Part shown: positions 44,687-54,088 of the stretch, in pieces
Numbering within the stretch: position 1 is the first letter of the stretch
Layout of the letters: every line of letters starts with the position of its first letter
NCBI RefSeq assembly: GCF_020616335.1
Contig: NZ_CP085051.1
Coordinates: 2,108,001 to 2,172,000, forward strand
Direction of reading: 5' to 3'
Source of the DNA: Corynebacterium uberis
Lineage (GTDB): Bacteria > Actinomycetota > Actinomycetes > Mycobacteriales > Mycobacteriaceae
Length of the DNA stretch: 64,000 bases
Made by a program: the position numbers and the translations under genes
Notes under the pieces: generated by a model
What the model was told of the DNA's origin: nothing
The model's database searches: none
What the model saw: the letters and a program-made list of their open reading frames with translations, nothing else

Positions 44687-45640
44687 ATGCCCCGGCCCGG
44701 CCAGCTCACCGCGGCCCTCGACATCGGGGCCACCAAGATCGCCTACGGGCTGATCAGCGACGCCACCCCGCGCCACCCCCGCGCCGCGGCCACCCTGCCC
44801 ACTCAACCCACCGGGCACAGCCCCCAGGAGCAGGTGCGCACCGCGCTGGACCGGCTGCGCGCCAGCCTGCGCGACGGCGAGACCATCGCCCGCGTGGGCA
44901 TCGGTGCCCCCGGAGTGGTCCTGGCCCCAGAAGGCTACGTCGCCCACGCCGGGCCGACCCTGCCCGGTTGGGCGGGCACCAACCTCACCGAGCTCGTCCG
45001 CGAGCACGGCATCGACGCGCCCGTCGCCTGCGCCAATGACGTGCGCGTGTGGGGCTTCGGCGAACACCACCTCGGCGCCGGGCGCGAACTTCCCGATGGC
45101 ACCGCCCTGTACGTCTCCCTGGGCACCGGCGTGGGCGGGGCCTTCCTGTGCGCAGGCGAGCTCGCCGCCAGCCCCACCGGCACCGCCGGGGAGATCTCCG
45201 AGATCATCTGCGCCGACTACCAGGGTAAAGCCGCCCGCGCCGAAGACGTTGCCAGCGGGCCCGGCTTGGCGCGCTACCACAACGCCGCGCGGGGTTTGAG
45301 CGGCCCGCACCAGCCGAGCCTGCGCGACATCATCGCCGTCCTCGACCGCACCCGCCAGGACCCGCGTATCGACGCCCCCCTCGCCGCCGCCATCATCGAC
45401 GGCAACCTGCGCGGGCTGGGGCGCGCCCTGGCGGGCCTGGTCAGCGGCCTGGACATGGTGGGGGTGGTCATCGGCGGCGGCGTCGGCTCTATCGGGCCGC
45501 GCATCTTAGAGCCGCTGCGCGCCGGGTTTGCCTCCGGGCTGCTGGCCCCCAATGCCAAGGTGCAGGTGCATGCCAGCGCCCTGGGCTCCCATGCGCCCTT
45601 GGTGGCGGCGGCGGAGTTCGCCCGGCGGTGTTGTGCCTAG
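44687..45640 (+). CDS. nanK: ROK-family sugar kinase, N-acetylmannosamine kinase by context
   Basis: The product of about 317 residues begins with the phosphate loop ALDIGATKIAYGLI. It has GAPGVV, a catalytic ANDVRVWGFGEHHLGAG segment and LGTGVGGAFL. The zinc motif CxCGxxGCxE that most ROK kinases carry after this point is absent; the matching region reads GTAGEISEIICADYQG. The position between nanA and nanE supports phosphorylation of N-acetylmannosamine. The nanA stop overlaps a possible ATG at 44684; the ATG at 44687 has GGGAGG at a better distance. Confidence 0.85.
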   Translation: MPRPGQLTAALDIGATKIAYGLISDATPRHPRAAATLPTQPTGHSPQEQVRTALDRLRASLRDGETIARVGIGAPGVVLAPEGYVAHAGPTLPGWAGTNLTELVREHGIDAPVACANDVRVWGFGEHHLGAGRELPDGTALYVSLGTGVGGAFLCAGELAASPTGTAGEISEIICADYQGKAARAEDVASGPGLARYHNAARGLSGPHQPSLRDIIAVLDRTRQDPRIDAPLAAAIIDGNLRGLGRALAGLVSGLDMVGVVIGGGVGSIGPRILEPLRAGFASGLLAPNAKVQVHASALGSHAPLVAAAEFARRCCA

Positions 45641-45696
45641 TTTTGCCAGTGATTTATTCGTGTGACGTGCTGATTCTTAAGGAGTGTTGAGGTTTC

Positions 45697-46488
45697 ATGG
45701 TGTTCCAGTTTCGTGCCCCGGCCAGTGACATGGTGGCTCGGCGGGCTGAGTTGTGCGCGGCGGTGTCCGGTCGATTGATCGTCTCGGTGCAGGCCCCGGA
45801 TGGGCATCCGATGCGCGATACGCACACGCTGACCCATGTGGCGCGCGCGTGCGTGGCCGGGGGTTCCCCGGCGATTCGCTGCGGTGGCTACGGCGGCCTG
45901 GAGGATATCCGCGCGATCGCCGCTGCTGTGGATGTGCCGGTCTTCGGGCTGACCAAGGAGGGCACCGAGGGGGTGTATATCACTCCGACGGTGGCCTCCG
46001 TGCGTGCTGTGGCCAAGGCCGGGGCGGCCGTGGTGTGTGCGGATGCGACGGGGCGTCCGCGCCCGGATGGCGCGCAGCTGGCCGAGATGGTCGCGGCGGC
46101 CCATGAGGCCGGGGCGTTGTTCATGGCGGATTGTGCGCGCCCGGAGGACGCGGGGGCGGCCGCTGCGGCGGGGGCGGACATCGTGTCGACCACGCTGGCG
46201 GGCTACACGCCGCAGCGGGCGGCAACCGAGGGCCCGGACCTGGAGTGCCTGCGCCTGGCGCGGGCGGCGGTGGGCCCAGAGGTCTTTGTCATTGGCGAGG
46301 GCCGTTTTCACAGCCCGCAGGACTGCGCGGCGGGGCGCGCGGCGGGCGCGGACGCGATCATTGTCGGCACGGCGATCACGGATCCTGCGTGGATAACCGG
46401 GCATTTCGCCGCTGGCATGGACGGGATTGCCCCCCTCCGATCGGGGGTAGTGCGAGGGCTGGGTTACCGCCATTCATCAGACGTCTGA
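45697..46488 (+). CDS. nanE: N-acetylmannosamine-6-phosphate 2-epimerase
   Basis: The 263-residue product is a TIM-barrel NanE: RLIVSVQAPDGHPM near the start, AIRCGGYGGLEDIRAI, PVFGLTKEGTEGVYITPT, ADATGRPRP, ADIVSTTLAGYTP and VIGEGRFHSP. It converts ManNAc-6-P to GlcNAc-6-P for NagA. AAGGAG lies 12 nt before the ATG and GAGG lies closer. Its last codons and stop are part of the palindromic operator of the next operon. Confidence 0.92.
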   Translation: MVFQFRAPASDMVARRAELCAAVSGRLIVSVQAPDGHPMRDTHTLTHVARACVAGGSPAIRCGGYGGLEDIRAIAAAVDVPVFGLTKEGTEGVYITPTVASVRAVAKAGAAVVCADATGRPRPDGAQLAEMVAAAHEAGALFMADCARPEDAGAAAAAGADIVSTTLAGYTPQRAATEGPDLECLRLARAAVGPEVFVIGEGRFHSPQDCAAGRAAGADAIIVGTAITDPAWITGHFAAGMDGIAPLRSGVVRGLGYRHSSDV

Positions 46489-46490
46489 TG
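46475..46490. promoter_or_regulatory. Perfect 16-bp palindromic operator upstream of siaE (NanR-type)
   Basis: CATCAGACGTCTGATG is a perfect palindrome that overlaps the nanE stop codon. A 14-bp version of the same sequence lies upstream of nanR and nowhere else that I found. GntR/FadR-family proteins bind short palindromes, so NanR is the obvious candidate. TACGGT immediately after it could be a -10 element. Confidence 0.75.
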
Positions 46491-46573
46491 TACGGTGGGG
46501 GTAACGCTAGCTTCCCGAAAACCACCCGGGCCGCAGGCCACATAGTCGGCCCCAGAACCTACGAGGACACCTG

Positions 46574-48208
46574 ATGAACCAGGAACTGTCACGCCGGAGA
46601 TTCCTCCAGCTATCCGGGCTCTTCGCCGCAGCAGCCGGCATAGCCACCACCGTCAGCGCCTGCGCGCCAGACAACCCCAACATCTCCGGTGGCCGCGGCG
46701 CCGGGGGCGGGGCCTGCGCCGGTACCCCCAACGCGGACGGCACCATCTCCGCAGCCATCTCCTACGAGCTGGGCACCAACGGGTTTGACCCCATGTCCAC
46801 CTCCGCCGCGCTGACCGTGGCCGCCAACTGGCACACCTTCGAAGGCCTCACCGAGCTCAACCCGGCAGACGGAAAGGTCTACCCCGCGCTCGCGGCCACG
46901 CTGCCCGAAACCAGCGGCACCGAGGCCCACATCACCCTGCGCGACGGCGCCGCCTTCGCCGACGGCACCCCCGTCACGCCCGCCGACGTCATCTTCTCCT
47001 TCGAGCGCGTCCTCGACCCGGCCAACAAGTCCCTCTACGCCGGGTTCATCCCCTTCATTGACAAGGTCACCGCCCACGGCGACAACGCCGTGACGGTCCA
47101 CCTGGCCCACCCCACCGGGGTGCTCGCCGAACGCCTCGCCGTGGTCAAGATCGTGCCCAAGGCCGCCGTGACCGCCAACAAGGAAGCCTTCGACTCCCTG
47201 CCCATGGGCACCGGCCCCTGGCGCATGACCGACAACGGCGGCGCCTCCAAGGTGCTGCGCTTCGAGCGCAACGAGCACTACACCGGGCCCAAGCCGGCCC
47301 GGGCGGCCACCATGGAATGGCACGTCATCCCGGACTCCTCCACGCGCATCAACGCCCTGCAGTCCGGCAGCGCCCAGGCCATCGACTCCGTGCCCTACCT
47401 CAACATCGACCAGCTCCAGGCCACCCACTCGGTGCAATCCGTCCAGGGCTTCGGGGTGTTGTTCGCCATGTTTAACAACCACCCCTCCAACCCCTTCCAC
47501 GACGTGCGCAACCGGCAGGCCTTCCTCTACGCGCTGGACTATGACTCCCTGATCACCACCGGGCTGTCCGGGCAGGCCGCCGCGCCCACCAGCTTCCTGC
47601 AAGAAACCCACCCGAACTACCACCGGGCGTCCACCGTCTACAGCCACGACCCCGCCAAGGCCAAGGAGCTTTTCGCGCAGACCGGGCTGAAGAAGCTGCG
47701 CCTGATGTGCACCGACCACAACTGGGTTGCCCAGTGCACCCCCTTGATCCAAGAATCCTTGACCGCGGTGGGCATGGACGTGGACTTCTCCGAGCGCCAA
47801 TCCGCCGACGCCTACAACGCCATCGACGGCAAGCCGGAGGCCTTCGACGTCCTTGTCGCCCCCGGCGACCCCTCCGTGTTTGGCACGGACCCGGACCTGC
47901 TCATGCGCTGGTGGTACTACGCGCCCACCTGGGCGGACTCCCGCATGCACTGGATGGGCAGCCCCGGCTCGGACCGCGTCCGCGGGCTTCTCGACGCCGG
48001 CATCAAGGCCACGGACGCCGCCGCGCAGCAAAAGATCTGGAACGACACCTTCGACGCCCTGTCCGAGGAGGTACCGCTCTATCCCCTGTTCCACCGCAAG
48101 ACGCCCACGGCCTGGGATCCTTCCACCCTCATCGACTTCGAGCCGATCTCCCTGTCCGGCTTGAGCTTTATCGACGTCGCCACCGCCACCGCCGGCGCCG
48201 GATCCTAG
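46574..48208 (+). CDS. siaE: Sialic acid ABC transporter substrate-binding lipoprotein
   Basis: The 544-residue product has a twin-arginine signal (LSRRRFLQLSG) ending in the lipobox VSAC near residue 34. It should be folded before export and then lipid-anchored. The rest is an SBP family 5 (peptide/nickel type) binding protein: GFDPMSTS, YPALAATLPE, DVIFSFERVLDP, and RQAFLYALDYDSLI. Position in the nan locus matches SiaE of C. glutamicum, which binds N-acetylneuraminate. GAGGAC lies 6-7 nt before the ATG. Confidence 0.88.
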   Translation: MNQELSRRRFLQLSGLFAAAAGIATTVSACAPDNPNISGGRGAGGGACAGTPNADGTISAAISYELGTNGFDPMSTSAALTVAANWHTFEGLTELNPADGKVYPALAATLPETSGTEAHITLRDGAAFADGTPVTPADVIFSFERVLDPANKSLYAGFIPFIDKVTAHGDNAVTVHLAHPTGVLAERLAVVKIVPKAAVTANKEAFDSLPMGTGPWRMTDNGGASKVLRFERNEHYTGPKPARAATMEWHVIPDSSTRINALQSGSAQAIDSVPYLNIDQLQATHSVQSVQGFGVLFAMFNNHPSNPFHDVRNRQAFLYALDYDSLITTGLSGQAAAPTSFLQETHPNYHRASTVYSHDPAKAKELFAQTGLKKLRLMCTDHNWVAQCTPLIQESLTAVGMDVDFSERQSADAYNAIDGKPEAFDVLVAPGDPSVFGTDPDLLMRWWYYAPTWADSRMHWMGSPGSDRVRGLLDAGIKATDAAAQQKIWNDTFDALSEEVPLYPLFHRKTPTAWDPSTLIDFEPISLSGLSFIDVATATAGAGS

Positions 48209-48217
48209 GAGGCATCG

Positions 48218-49183
48218 ATGTCCAACCTCATTCGGCTCATCGGCCGGCGCCTCATCGCGCTGCCGATCATGATCCTCGGCGTGACGCTGCTGGTGTTCAT
48301 CGTCATGTCCTTCTCCCCGTCCGACCCGGCGCGCCTGGCGCTCGGCGAGTCCGCCGCCCCGGAGGCCCTGGAGGCCTACCGCGAGGCCCACGGCCTCAAC
48401 GATCCCATGCTCGTGCGCTACGTGGACTTCCTGTGGGGGATGCTCCACGGGGACCTGGGCACCACGTCCGGTGGCGGCAGCGTCACGGAGGTGGTCGCCC
48501 GGGCCTTCCCCATCACCTTGCAGCTGACCTTCGTGGGCCTGATCCTGGCCGTGATCGTGGCGCTGATCTTAGGCATCATCGCCGCGCTGTATCGGGATCG
48601 CTGGCCGGACCAGCTCATCCGCGTGGCCTCCATCGCCGCGCTGGCCACGCCGTCTTTCTGGCTGGCCCTGCTGCTCATCCAGTGGCTGGGTGCCGTACCG
48701 GGCGGCTGGGGCTTCTTCCCCGCGCTGATTACCAATTGGATTCCCTTCTCCGACAACCCCAGGTGGTACCTCAATGACATCGTGCTTCCCGCCGTGGCGT
48801 TGGCGGTGCCGGTGGCCGGCTCGCTCGCCCGCGTGGTGCGCACGGCCATGGTCGAGGAGCTGGACAAGGACTACGTCCGCACCGCCATCGGCGCGGGCGT
48901 GCCCTTCCGCGAGGTGATCTACCGCAACGTGTTGCGCAACGCGCTGATCACCCCGATTACGGTGCTGGGCCTGCGCGTGGGCTACCTCATGGGTGGCGCG
49001 GTCATCATCGAGATCATCTTTAATATCCGGGCCATGGGCCAACTCATTTTGGACGGCGTGCAACGCAATGACGTCTACCTGGTCCAGGGTGTGACCCTGA
49101 CGGTGGCCATCGCGTTCATCGTGGTCAACATCGTCGTGGACATGCTCTACGTCATGGTTAATCCGAGAATCAGGAGCATCTGA
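48218..49183 (+). CDS. siaF: Sialic acid ABC transporter permease (DppB type)
   Basis: The 321-residue product has about six hydrophobic segments. It shows the DppB-type features FIVMSFSPSDPARLALG near residue 30 and the conserved EAA-loop sequence VRTAIGAGVPFREVIYRNVLRNALITPITVLGLRVGYLMGGAVIIE. It pairs with the permease half of SiaG. It starts 9 nt after siaE, and its stop overlaps the siaG start. Confidence 0.9.
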   Translation: MSNLIRLIGRRLIALPIMILGVTLLVFIVMSFSPSDPARLALGESAAPEALEAYREAHGLNDPMLVRYVDFLWGMLHGDLGTTSGGGSVTEVVARAFPITLQLTFVGLILAVIVALILGIIAALYRDRWPDQLIRVASIAALATPSFWLALLLIQWLGAVPGGWGFFPALITNWIPFSDNPRWYLNDIVLPAVALAVPVAGSLARVVRTAMVEELDKDYVRTAIGAGVPFREVIYRNVLRNALITPITVLGLRVGYLMGGAVIIEIIFNIRAMGQLILDGVQRNDVYLVQGVTLTVAIAFIVVNIVVDMLYVMVNPRIRSI

Positions 49184-51174
49184 TGCTGCGTCACTCCCTA
49201 ACCAAGAAACTGGAGGCGCGCGCCGGCGGCCGCTTCACCGGCTTGTCTTCCCTGCCGCTGAACTCCAAGATTGCGCTGGCCATCCTCACGGTGATCATCC
49301 TTGGCGCGCTGGGCGCCGGGCTGGTGACCTCCTACGATCCGCTGGCCTCGGGCCCGCCGGTGCAGCCGCCGAGTGGTGAGCACTGGTTTGGCACGGATGC
49401 CATCGGGCGCGACATTTTCTCCCGCGTCCTCTACGGCGCCCGGTCCTCGCTGGTCATCGGCCTGTGTGCCACACTGGCGGCGCTGGCCGCGGCAGCCGTG
49501 TTGGGGTCGATCGCGGCCACCGGCGGCAAGGTGGTCTCCGAGGTGCTCATGCGCGTGCTGGACATCATCATGTCCTTCCCCGGCATCGCCCTGGCGGCCG
49601 TCTTTGTCGCCGTGTTTGGCAATAGCGTGCCGGTGCTGGTGTTTGCCATCGGGTTCTTGTACACCCCGCAGCTGGCGCGCGTGATCCGGGCCAATATCCT
49701 CGGCGAGTTCGGCGAGGACTATGTCTCCGCCTCCCGGGTGATGGGCGCCTCCACGACCCACATTCTGCTCGTGCAGGTGGCCCGCAACTGCCTGGCCCCG
49801 GTCATGGTGTTTGCCACGGTGCTCGTGGCGGATGCCATCGTCTTCGAGGCCTCCCTGTCCTTCATCAACGCCGGCGTGGAGCCGCCCACCCCGTCCTGGG
49901 GCAACATCCTGTCCGACGGCAAGTCCCTGGTGCTCTCCGGGGCGTGGTGGCCCACCTTCTTCCCCGGCATCATGATCCTGGTGACGGTGCTGTGCCTGAA
50001 CATCCTGTCTGAGGGGCTTACCGACGCCCTGGCCACCCCGGCCGCGCGCCCGCTGCGGGTTCCTGAGGAGCCGGCGGAAGGCGACGTCGATAAGCAGCCC
50101 TCCGACCGCCCGCTCACGCTGGGCACGACCAGCCAAGCCGAGGCCGAACAGGCGCTCTCGCTCGCGCTGACCAGCCTGCGGGAATCCGAAATCGAACACA
50201 ACTCGCGGCTGGTCTTCGACGGCGCGGACGAACCGCTCATTGAGGTGCGCAACCTGTCCATCTCCTTCCCCGCCTCCCACGGGGACGTGGCCATCGTGGA
50301 CAACATCTCCTTTACCGTCGCGCCCGGGGAAACCATGGGCCTGGTCGGCGAATCCGGATGCGGAAAATCGCTGACCGCGATGGCGATCATGGGGCTGCTT
50401 CCCCCCACCGCCCACATCACGGGAGAAATCCTGTACAAGGGCACCAACCTGCTCGCCCTGAGCCCCAAGGAGCACAACGCGCTGCGCGGCCATGACATCG
50501 CCATGATCTACCAGGACGCGCTGTCCTCCCTCAACCCCTCCATGCTCATCCGCTCCCAACTCCACCAGCTGACCAAGCGCGGCGGGCAACGCAGCGCCGA
50601 GGAGCTGCTTGAGCTGGTGGGCCTCGACGCCCAGCGCACCCTGCGCTCCTACCCGCACGAGCTCTCCGGCGGGCAACGCCAGCGCGTCCTCATCGCCATG
50701 GCGCTGACCCGCAACCCCTCGCTGCTCATCGCCGACGAGCCCACCACCGCCCTGGACGTCACCGTCCAAGCCCAGGTGGTTGACCTGCTCAACGAGCTGC
50801 GCGAGAAGCTCGGCTTTGCCATGATCTTTGTCTCCCACGACCTCGCGCTGGTCTCCCGGCTGGCCCACCGCATCACCGTGATGTACGCCGGCCAGCTCAT
50901 CGAACAGGCGCCCACCGCGCAGCTGCTGCGCGACCCGCGCCACGAATACACCCGCGGGCTGCTCGGCGCCGTGCTCTCCGTCGAGGCCGGCGCGCAGCGC
51001 CTCTACCAGGTGCCCGGGACCGTCCCGTCGCCCGAGGAGTTCGTCCCCGGCGACCGGTTCGCTCCCCGCTCCCAAGACCCGCAGGCCCAGCGCAGGGTGG
51101 ACACCAAACCGGTGCTCACCCGCATCGCCGGGACCGACCACTACGTCTCCACGACCCCCCAGGAGGCACCATGA
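49183..51174 (+). CDS. siaG: Sialic acid ABC transporter fused permease-ATPase
   Basis: The 663-residue product joins two proteins that are usually separate. Residues about 1-285 are a DppC-type permease with HWFGTDAIGRDIFSRVLYGARSSL and an EAA-like VSASRVMGASTTHILLVQVARN. After a charged linker, residues about 345-640 are a DppD-type ATPase: Walker A GESGCGKS, LSGGQRQRV, and LLIADEPTTALD. The C-terminus keeps the oligopeptide/dipeptide-type extension. I recall a similar fusion in C. glutamicum. It would work with SiaF and SiaI. Confidence 0.9.
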   Translation: MLRHSLTKKLEARAGGRFTGLSSLPLNSKIALAILTVIILGALGAGLVTSYDPLASGPPVQPPSGEHWFGTDAIGRDIFSRVLYGARSSLVIGLCATLAALAAAAVLGSIAATGGKVVSEVLMRVLDIIMSFPGIALAAVFVAVFGNSVPVLVFAIGFLYTPQLARVIRANILGEFGEDYVSASRVMGASTTHILLVQVARNCLAPVMVFATVLVADAIVFEASLSFINAGVEPPTPSWGNILSDGKSLVLSGAWWPTFFPGIMILVTVLCLNILSEGLTDALATPAARPLRVPEEPAEGDVDKQPSDRPLTLGTTSQAEAEQALSLALTSLRESEIEHNSRLVFDGADEPLIEVRNLSISFPASHGDVAIVDNISFTVAPGETMGLVGESGCGKSLTAMAIMGLLPPTAHITGEILYKGTNLLALSPKEHNALRGHDIAMIYQDALSSLNPSMLIRSQLHQLTKRGGQRSAEELLELVGLDAQRTLRSYPHELSGGQRQRVLIAMALTRNPSLLIADEPTTALDVTVQAQVVDLLNELREKLGFAMIFVSHDLALVSRLAHRITVMYAGQLIEQAPTAQLLRDPRHEYTRGLLGAVLSVEAGAQRLYQVPGTVPSPEEFVPGDRFAPRSQDPQAQRRVDTKPVLTRIAGTDHYVSTTPQEAP

Positions 51175-51953
51175 CCCCCGTCATTGAGATGCGCGACGCC
51201 AACGTCGTGTTCACCACCCGCACCGGAAGTCTGTTCCACCCCACCAAGGTGCACGCCAACAAGGACATCAACCTGGCCATCCACCACAACGAGGTGGTCG
51301 GCATCGTCGGCGAATCCGGCTGCGGCAAATCCACGCTCGCCCGCGTGATGGTGGGCCTGCAAGAACCCACCAGCGGACAGGTGCTGTTCAACGGAAAGAA
51401 GCTGCGCCCCCGCCGCCAGCGCAAAGAGTTGGGCCAGACCGTCTCCGTGGTCTTCCAGGACCCGGCGACCTCGCTCAACCCCCGGATGAACGTCCACGAC
51501 CAGCTCCTCGACCCCCTGCGGGTGCACAAGGTGGGCACCGCCGCCACCCGCGAGGCGCGCGTGCGCGAACTCATCGAGCTAGTTGGCCTGCCCGCCTCCA
51601 CGCTCGAGGTGCTGCCCCGGCAGATCTCCGGCGGGCAGCGCCAGCGCGTCGCCATCGCGCGTGCCCTGGCGCTCGGCCCGCAGGTCATCATCGCCGACGA
51701 GCCCACCTCGGCTCTCGACGTCTCCGTGCGCGCCCAAGTGCTCAATCTGCTGGTAGACCTGCGCCGCGAATTCGGCCTGGGGCTGGTGTTTATCTCCCAC
51801 GACATCAACACCGTGCGCTACGTCTCCGACCGCATCTGCGTGATGAACTCCGGGCGGATCATCGAGCAAGCCCCCACCGAGGAGCTCTTCGCCCACCCCG
51901 CCGAGGACTACACCCGCACCCTGCTGGGCTCAGTGCCCTCCCTGCTGAGCTAA
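51171..51953 (+). CDS. siaI: Sialic acid ABC transporter ATP-binding protein (DppF type)
   Basis: The 260-residue product has Walker A GESGCGKST near residue 46, the signature ISGGQRQRVAIARAL and Walker B VIIADEPTSALD. The ATG overlaps the siaG stop by 4 nt. It is the second ATPase of the importer. The operon ends here, as a strong hairpin follows 20 nt after the stop. Confidence 0.92.
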   Translation: MTPVIEMRDANVVFTTRTGSLFHPTKVHANKDINLAIHHNEVVGIVGESGCGKSTLARVMVGLQEPTSGQVLFNGKKLRPRRQRKELGQTVSVVFQDPATSLNPRMNVHDQLLDPLRVHKVGTAATREARVRELIELVGLPASTLEVLPRQISGGQRQRVAIARALALGPQVIIADEPTSALDVSVRAQVLNLLVDLRREFGLGLVFISHDINTVRYVSDRICVMNSGRIIEQAPTEELFAHPAEDYTRTLLGSVPSLLS

Positions 51954-51973
51954 CCCCCTGAAGCTCCAGGCGC

Positions 51974-52007
51974 AACCCGTACGCACCGGCTCCGGTGCGT
52001 ACGGGTT
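51974..52007. terminator. Bidirectional terminator between siaI and nanR
   Basis: AACCCGTACGCACCGG (51974-51989) pairs perfectly with CCGGTGCGTACGGGTT (51992-52007), a 16-bp stem with a very tight loop. A short AATT follows on the plus strand. The nanR stop codon is inside the right arm. The T-run is poor, but the stem is strong and lies between convergent genes. Confidence 0.8.
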
Positions 52008-52710
52008 AATTCAACCCCAACGCCGCGCGCAACGGCTCGTAGTGGCGGGCCACCGCCGCGCGGTAGGCGGCGTCATCGCGCGCCGCGAGCGCATCAAGGA
52101 TGTCGCCGTGCGCGTCCACCGTCTGGCCAATCCGCTCCGGCTTATCCAAGCCCAACAGCGGCACGACCTCCATGTGCACCCGCCAAAAGGCGTCCGAGAG
52201 CTCCCGGATCAGCGGGTTAGAAATATGAGACAACAGCGTGCGGTGGAACTGCTGATCCTGGGTGGTAAACGGCTCGCCCTTGCGCTCGGCCTGGCGCATC
52301 TGGGCAACCAGCTCCCGCAGCCCGGCCGCATCCGCCGCCGTGACAGACTCCATCAGCTCCGCGCCCAAGGACAGGTCGAGTGCCTCGCGGGTATCCACCA
52401 CGTGGGCAAGCTCATGCTCGGCGCCCAGGATCGTCCGAAAGACCAGGCCCTGGACCAGCGGCTCCAGGGACATCTCGGAGACATAGGTGCCGTACCCGTG
52501 CTTGACCTCCACGATGTCCAAGGTGGCAAGGATGCGCACCGCCTCGCGCACCGAGGAGCGCGAGCAACCTAGCTCCGTGCACAGCACTGCCTCGGAGGGC
52601 AGCATGTCGCCTGGGGACAAGCGATGGATACGGATGTAGTCCTTGACCCCTTCCATCGCGGCCTCGGTAGCCGAGGGGGCGCGCCGGGGCGCCGGCGTGG
52701 CGTGAGCCAT
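52006..52710 (-). CDS. nanR: GntR/FadR-family repressor of sialic acid genes
   Basis: The 234-residue product has an N-terminal winged helix (GDMLPSEAVLCTELGCSRSSVREAVRILATLDIVEVKHGYGTYV). An all-helical FCD ligand domain follows, with histidines at DQQFHRTLLSHIS and VDAHGDIL that could hold a metal ion as in other FCD proteins. The ATG has GGAAGGAG 7 nt upstream. In C. glutamicum NanR represses the nan/sia genes and responds to ManNAc-6-P or GlcNAc-6-P. A palindromic operator lies 39 nt upstream, which implies self-regulation. Confidence 0.88.
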   Translation of the reverse strand: MAHATPAPRRAPSATEAAMEGVKDYIRIHRLSPGDMLPSEAVLCTELGCSRSSVREAVRILATLDIVEVKHGYGTYVSEMSLEPLVQGLVFRTILGAEHELAHVVDTREALDLSLGAELMESVTAADAAGLRELVAQMRQAERKGEPFTTQDQQFHRTLLSHISNPLIRELSDAFWRVHMEVVPLLGLDKPERIGQTVDAHGDILDALAARDDAAYRAAVARHYEPLRAALGLN

Positions 52711-52748
52711 CGTGGGGCTCCTTCCTGAGAATGCTGGTCAGCCCGCAA

Positions 52749-52762
52749 ATCAGACGTCTGAT
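52749..52762. promoter_or_regulatory. 14-bp palindromic operator upstream of nanR
   Basis: ATCAGACGTCTGAT is a perfect palindrome identical to the core of the siaE operator. It lies in the 92-nt gap between nanR and ispF. Confidence 0.75.
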
Positions 52763-52802
52763 GAATCCGATACCCCACTATAGCCCAACGGGCATGAATC
52801 CG

Positions 52803-53303
52803 TTATGACTGCACAGGTGAGCGTGGGATGACCAGCGCCGTCGCCACCGCAGCACGCCCCTCACCCCGGCCCGTAAAACCCAAATGATCCGTCGACGTGG
52901 CAGACACCGACACCGGCGCACCCAACGCCTCACTGAGCACCCGCTGCGCCTCAGCGCGCCGCGGCCCCAGCTTCGGCGTCTGCCCAATCAACTGCACAGC
53001 CGCATTACCCACCACGAAACCGGCCTTAGCCACCGCAGCCGCCGCCTCACGCAGCAACGCCACCCCGGCCACGCCGTCATACTCCGGGCGCCCCACCCCC
53101 ACCAACGCGCCCAGGTCCCCCAACCCCGCCGCAGACAACACCGCATCCACCAGCGCATGGGCAACCACATCGCCGTCCGAATGCCCCTCACAGCCATCCG
53201 CATCCGCGAAAAGCACGCCCGCCAGCCAGCAGGGCCGGCCCGCCTCAATGCGGTGCGCGTCCGTGCCTAAGCCCACGCGGGGCACCACCATCTGCTGCGT
53301 CAC
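52803..53303 (-). CDS. ispF: 2-C-methyl-D-erythritol 2,4-cyclodiphosphate synthase
   Basis: The 166-residue product has [14 protein letters not shown] with the zinc-binding Asp and His near residues 15-17, [27 protein letters not shown] with the third zinc histidine and more of the active site, and the late [24 protein letters not shown]. It makes the cyclic diphosphate of the MEP isoprenoid pathway. The GTG start overlaps the ispD stop by 4 nt, so the two are coupled. Confidence 0.96.
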   Translation of the reverse strand: MTQQMVVPRVGLGTDAHRIEAGRPCWLAGVLFADADGCEGHSDGDVVAHALVDAVLSAAGLGDLGALVGVGRPEYDGVAGVALLREAAAAVAKAGFVVGNAAVQLIGQTPKLGPRRAEAQRVLSEALGAPVSVSATSTDHLGFTGRGEGRAAVATALVIPRSPVQS

Positions 53304-54088
53304 TGTCTCAATCCTCCCGGCACCTCAAAAACCGTCGGCTCGGCCTCATCGACCACCGCCCGAGCCACCATCATGTCCATCGGGGTAGTCACCTTAAACG
53401 CCATGGGATCACCCGCCACACACACCACCTGGTGCCCCGCCCACTCCATCAGGGAGGCATCATCGGTGGCCACAAAACCCGGATCCGCAGACGCAAAATA
53501 CGCCTGGTTCGCCGCCCGCAGGGCATCCAGGTCACAGCCCTGCGGGGTCTGCACCGCGCGCAGCTGAGACCGCGGCGGGGTGGCAACCACCCGCTCCGGG
53601 CTCACAGCGGTATCCACCGTCTTGATGGTATCTGCCACCGGAAGCACCGGAATCACCGCCGGCGCCCCGCCCAACACGGCCCGGGCAACCCGCGCGATCA
53701 TGCCCGGGGGCGTCAACGCCCGCGCGGCGTCATGAATAAGCACCACCCCACCGGAACCCGGCGGAGTGGCAATAGCCTGCACCCCGGCCCACACGGAATC
53801 CACCCGCTCCCCGCCGCCGTGAACCAGACGCACCGGGACGTCACGCGACCCGCCCAGAAGCCCGCGGCGGGTCAACAAATCCCGCGCGAAGTCATGCATA
53901 TCTGGGCTGATGAGCACGATGACTTCATCAACAACCCCGGATGTCAGCAGCGCCACCACGGAGCGCTCCACCAGGCTGCGCCCCCGCAGCGTGACAAAGG
54001 CCTTGGGCACACTCGCCCCCAGCCGGGTTCCCCGGCCGGCGGCGGCCACCAGGGCGGTGACCGTGCGGCTAGTCTTCGTCCTCGTCAT
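53300..54088 (-). CDS. ispD: 2-C-methyl-D-erythritol 4-phosphate cytidylyltransferase
   Basis: The 262-residue product has the nucleotidyltransferase start [31 protein letters not shown] near residues 14-45. It continues with [13 protein letters not shown], the substrate region [15 protein letters not shown] and [14 protein letters not shown]. It attaches CMP to methylerythritol phosphate. It overlaps carD by 20 nt and leads into ispF. Confidence 0.95.
   Translation of the reverse strand: MTRTKTSRTVTALVAAAGRGTRLGASVPKAFVTLRGRSLVERSVVALLTSGVVDEVIVLISPDMHDFARDLLTRRGLLGGSRDVPVRLVHGGGERVDSVWAGVQAIATPPGSGGVVLIHDAARALTPPGMIARVARAVLGGAPAVIPVLPVADTIKTVDTAVSPERVVATPPRSQLRAVQTPQGCDLDALRAANQAYFASADPGFVATDDASLMEWAGHQVVCVAGDPMAFKVTTPMDMMVARAVVDEAEPTVFEVPGGLRQ

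Noticed and set aside
43677..52710. The sialic acid locus as a new system
   Set aside because: The same gene set is known from C. glutamicum; only its operator arrangement and the NanK motif loss are reported as findings.
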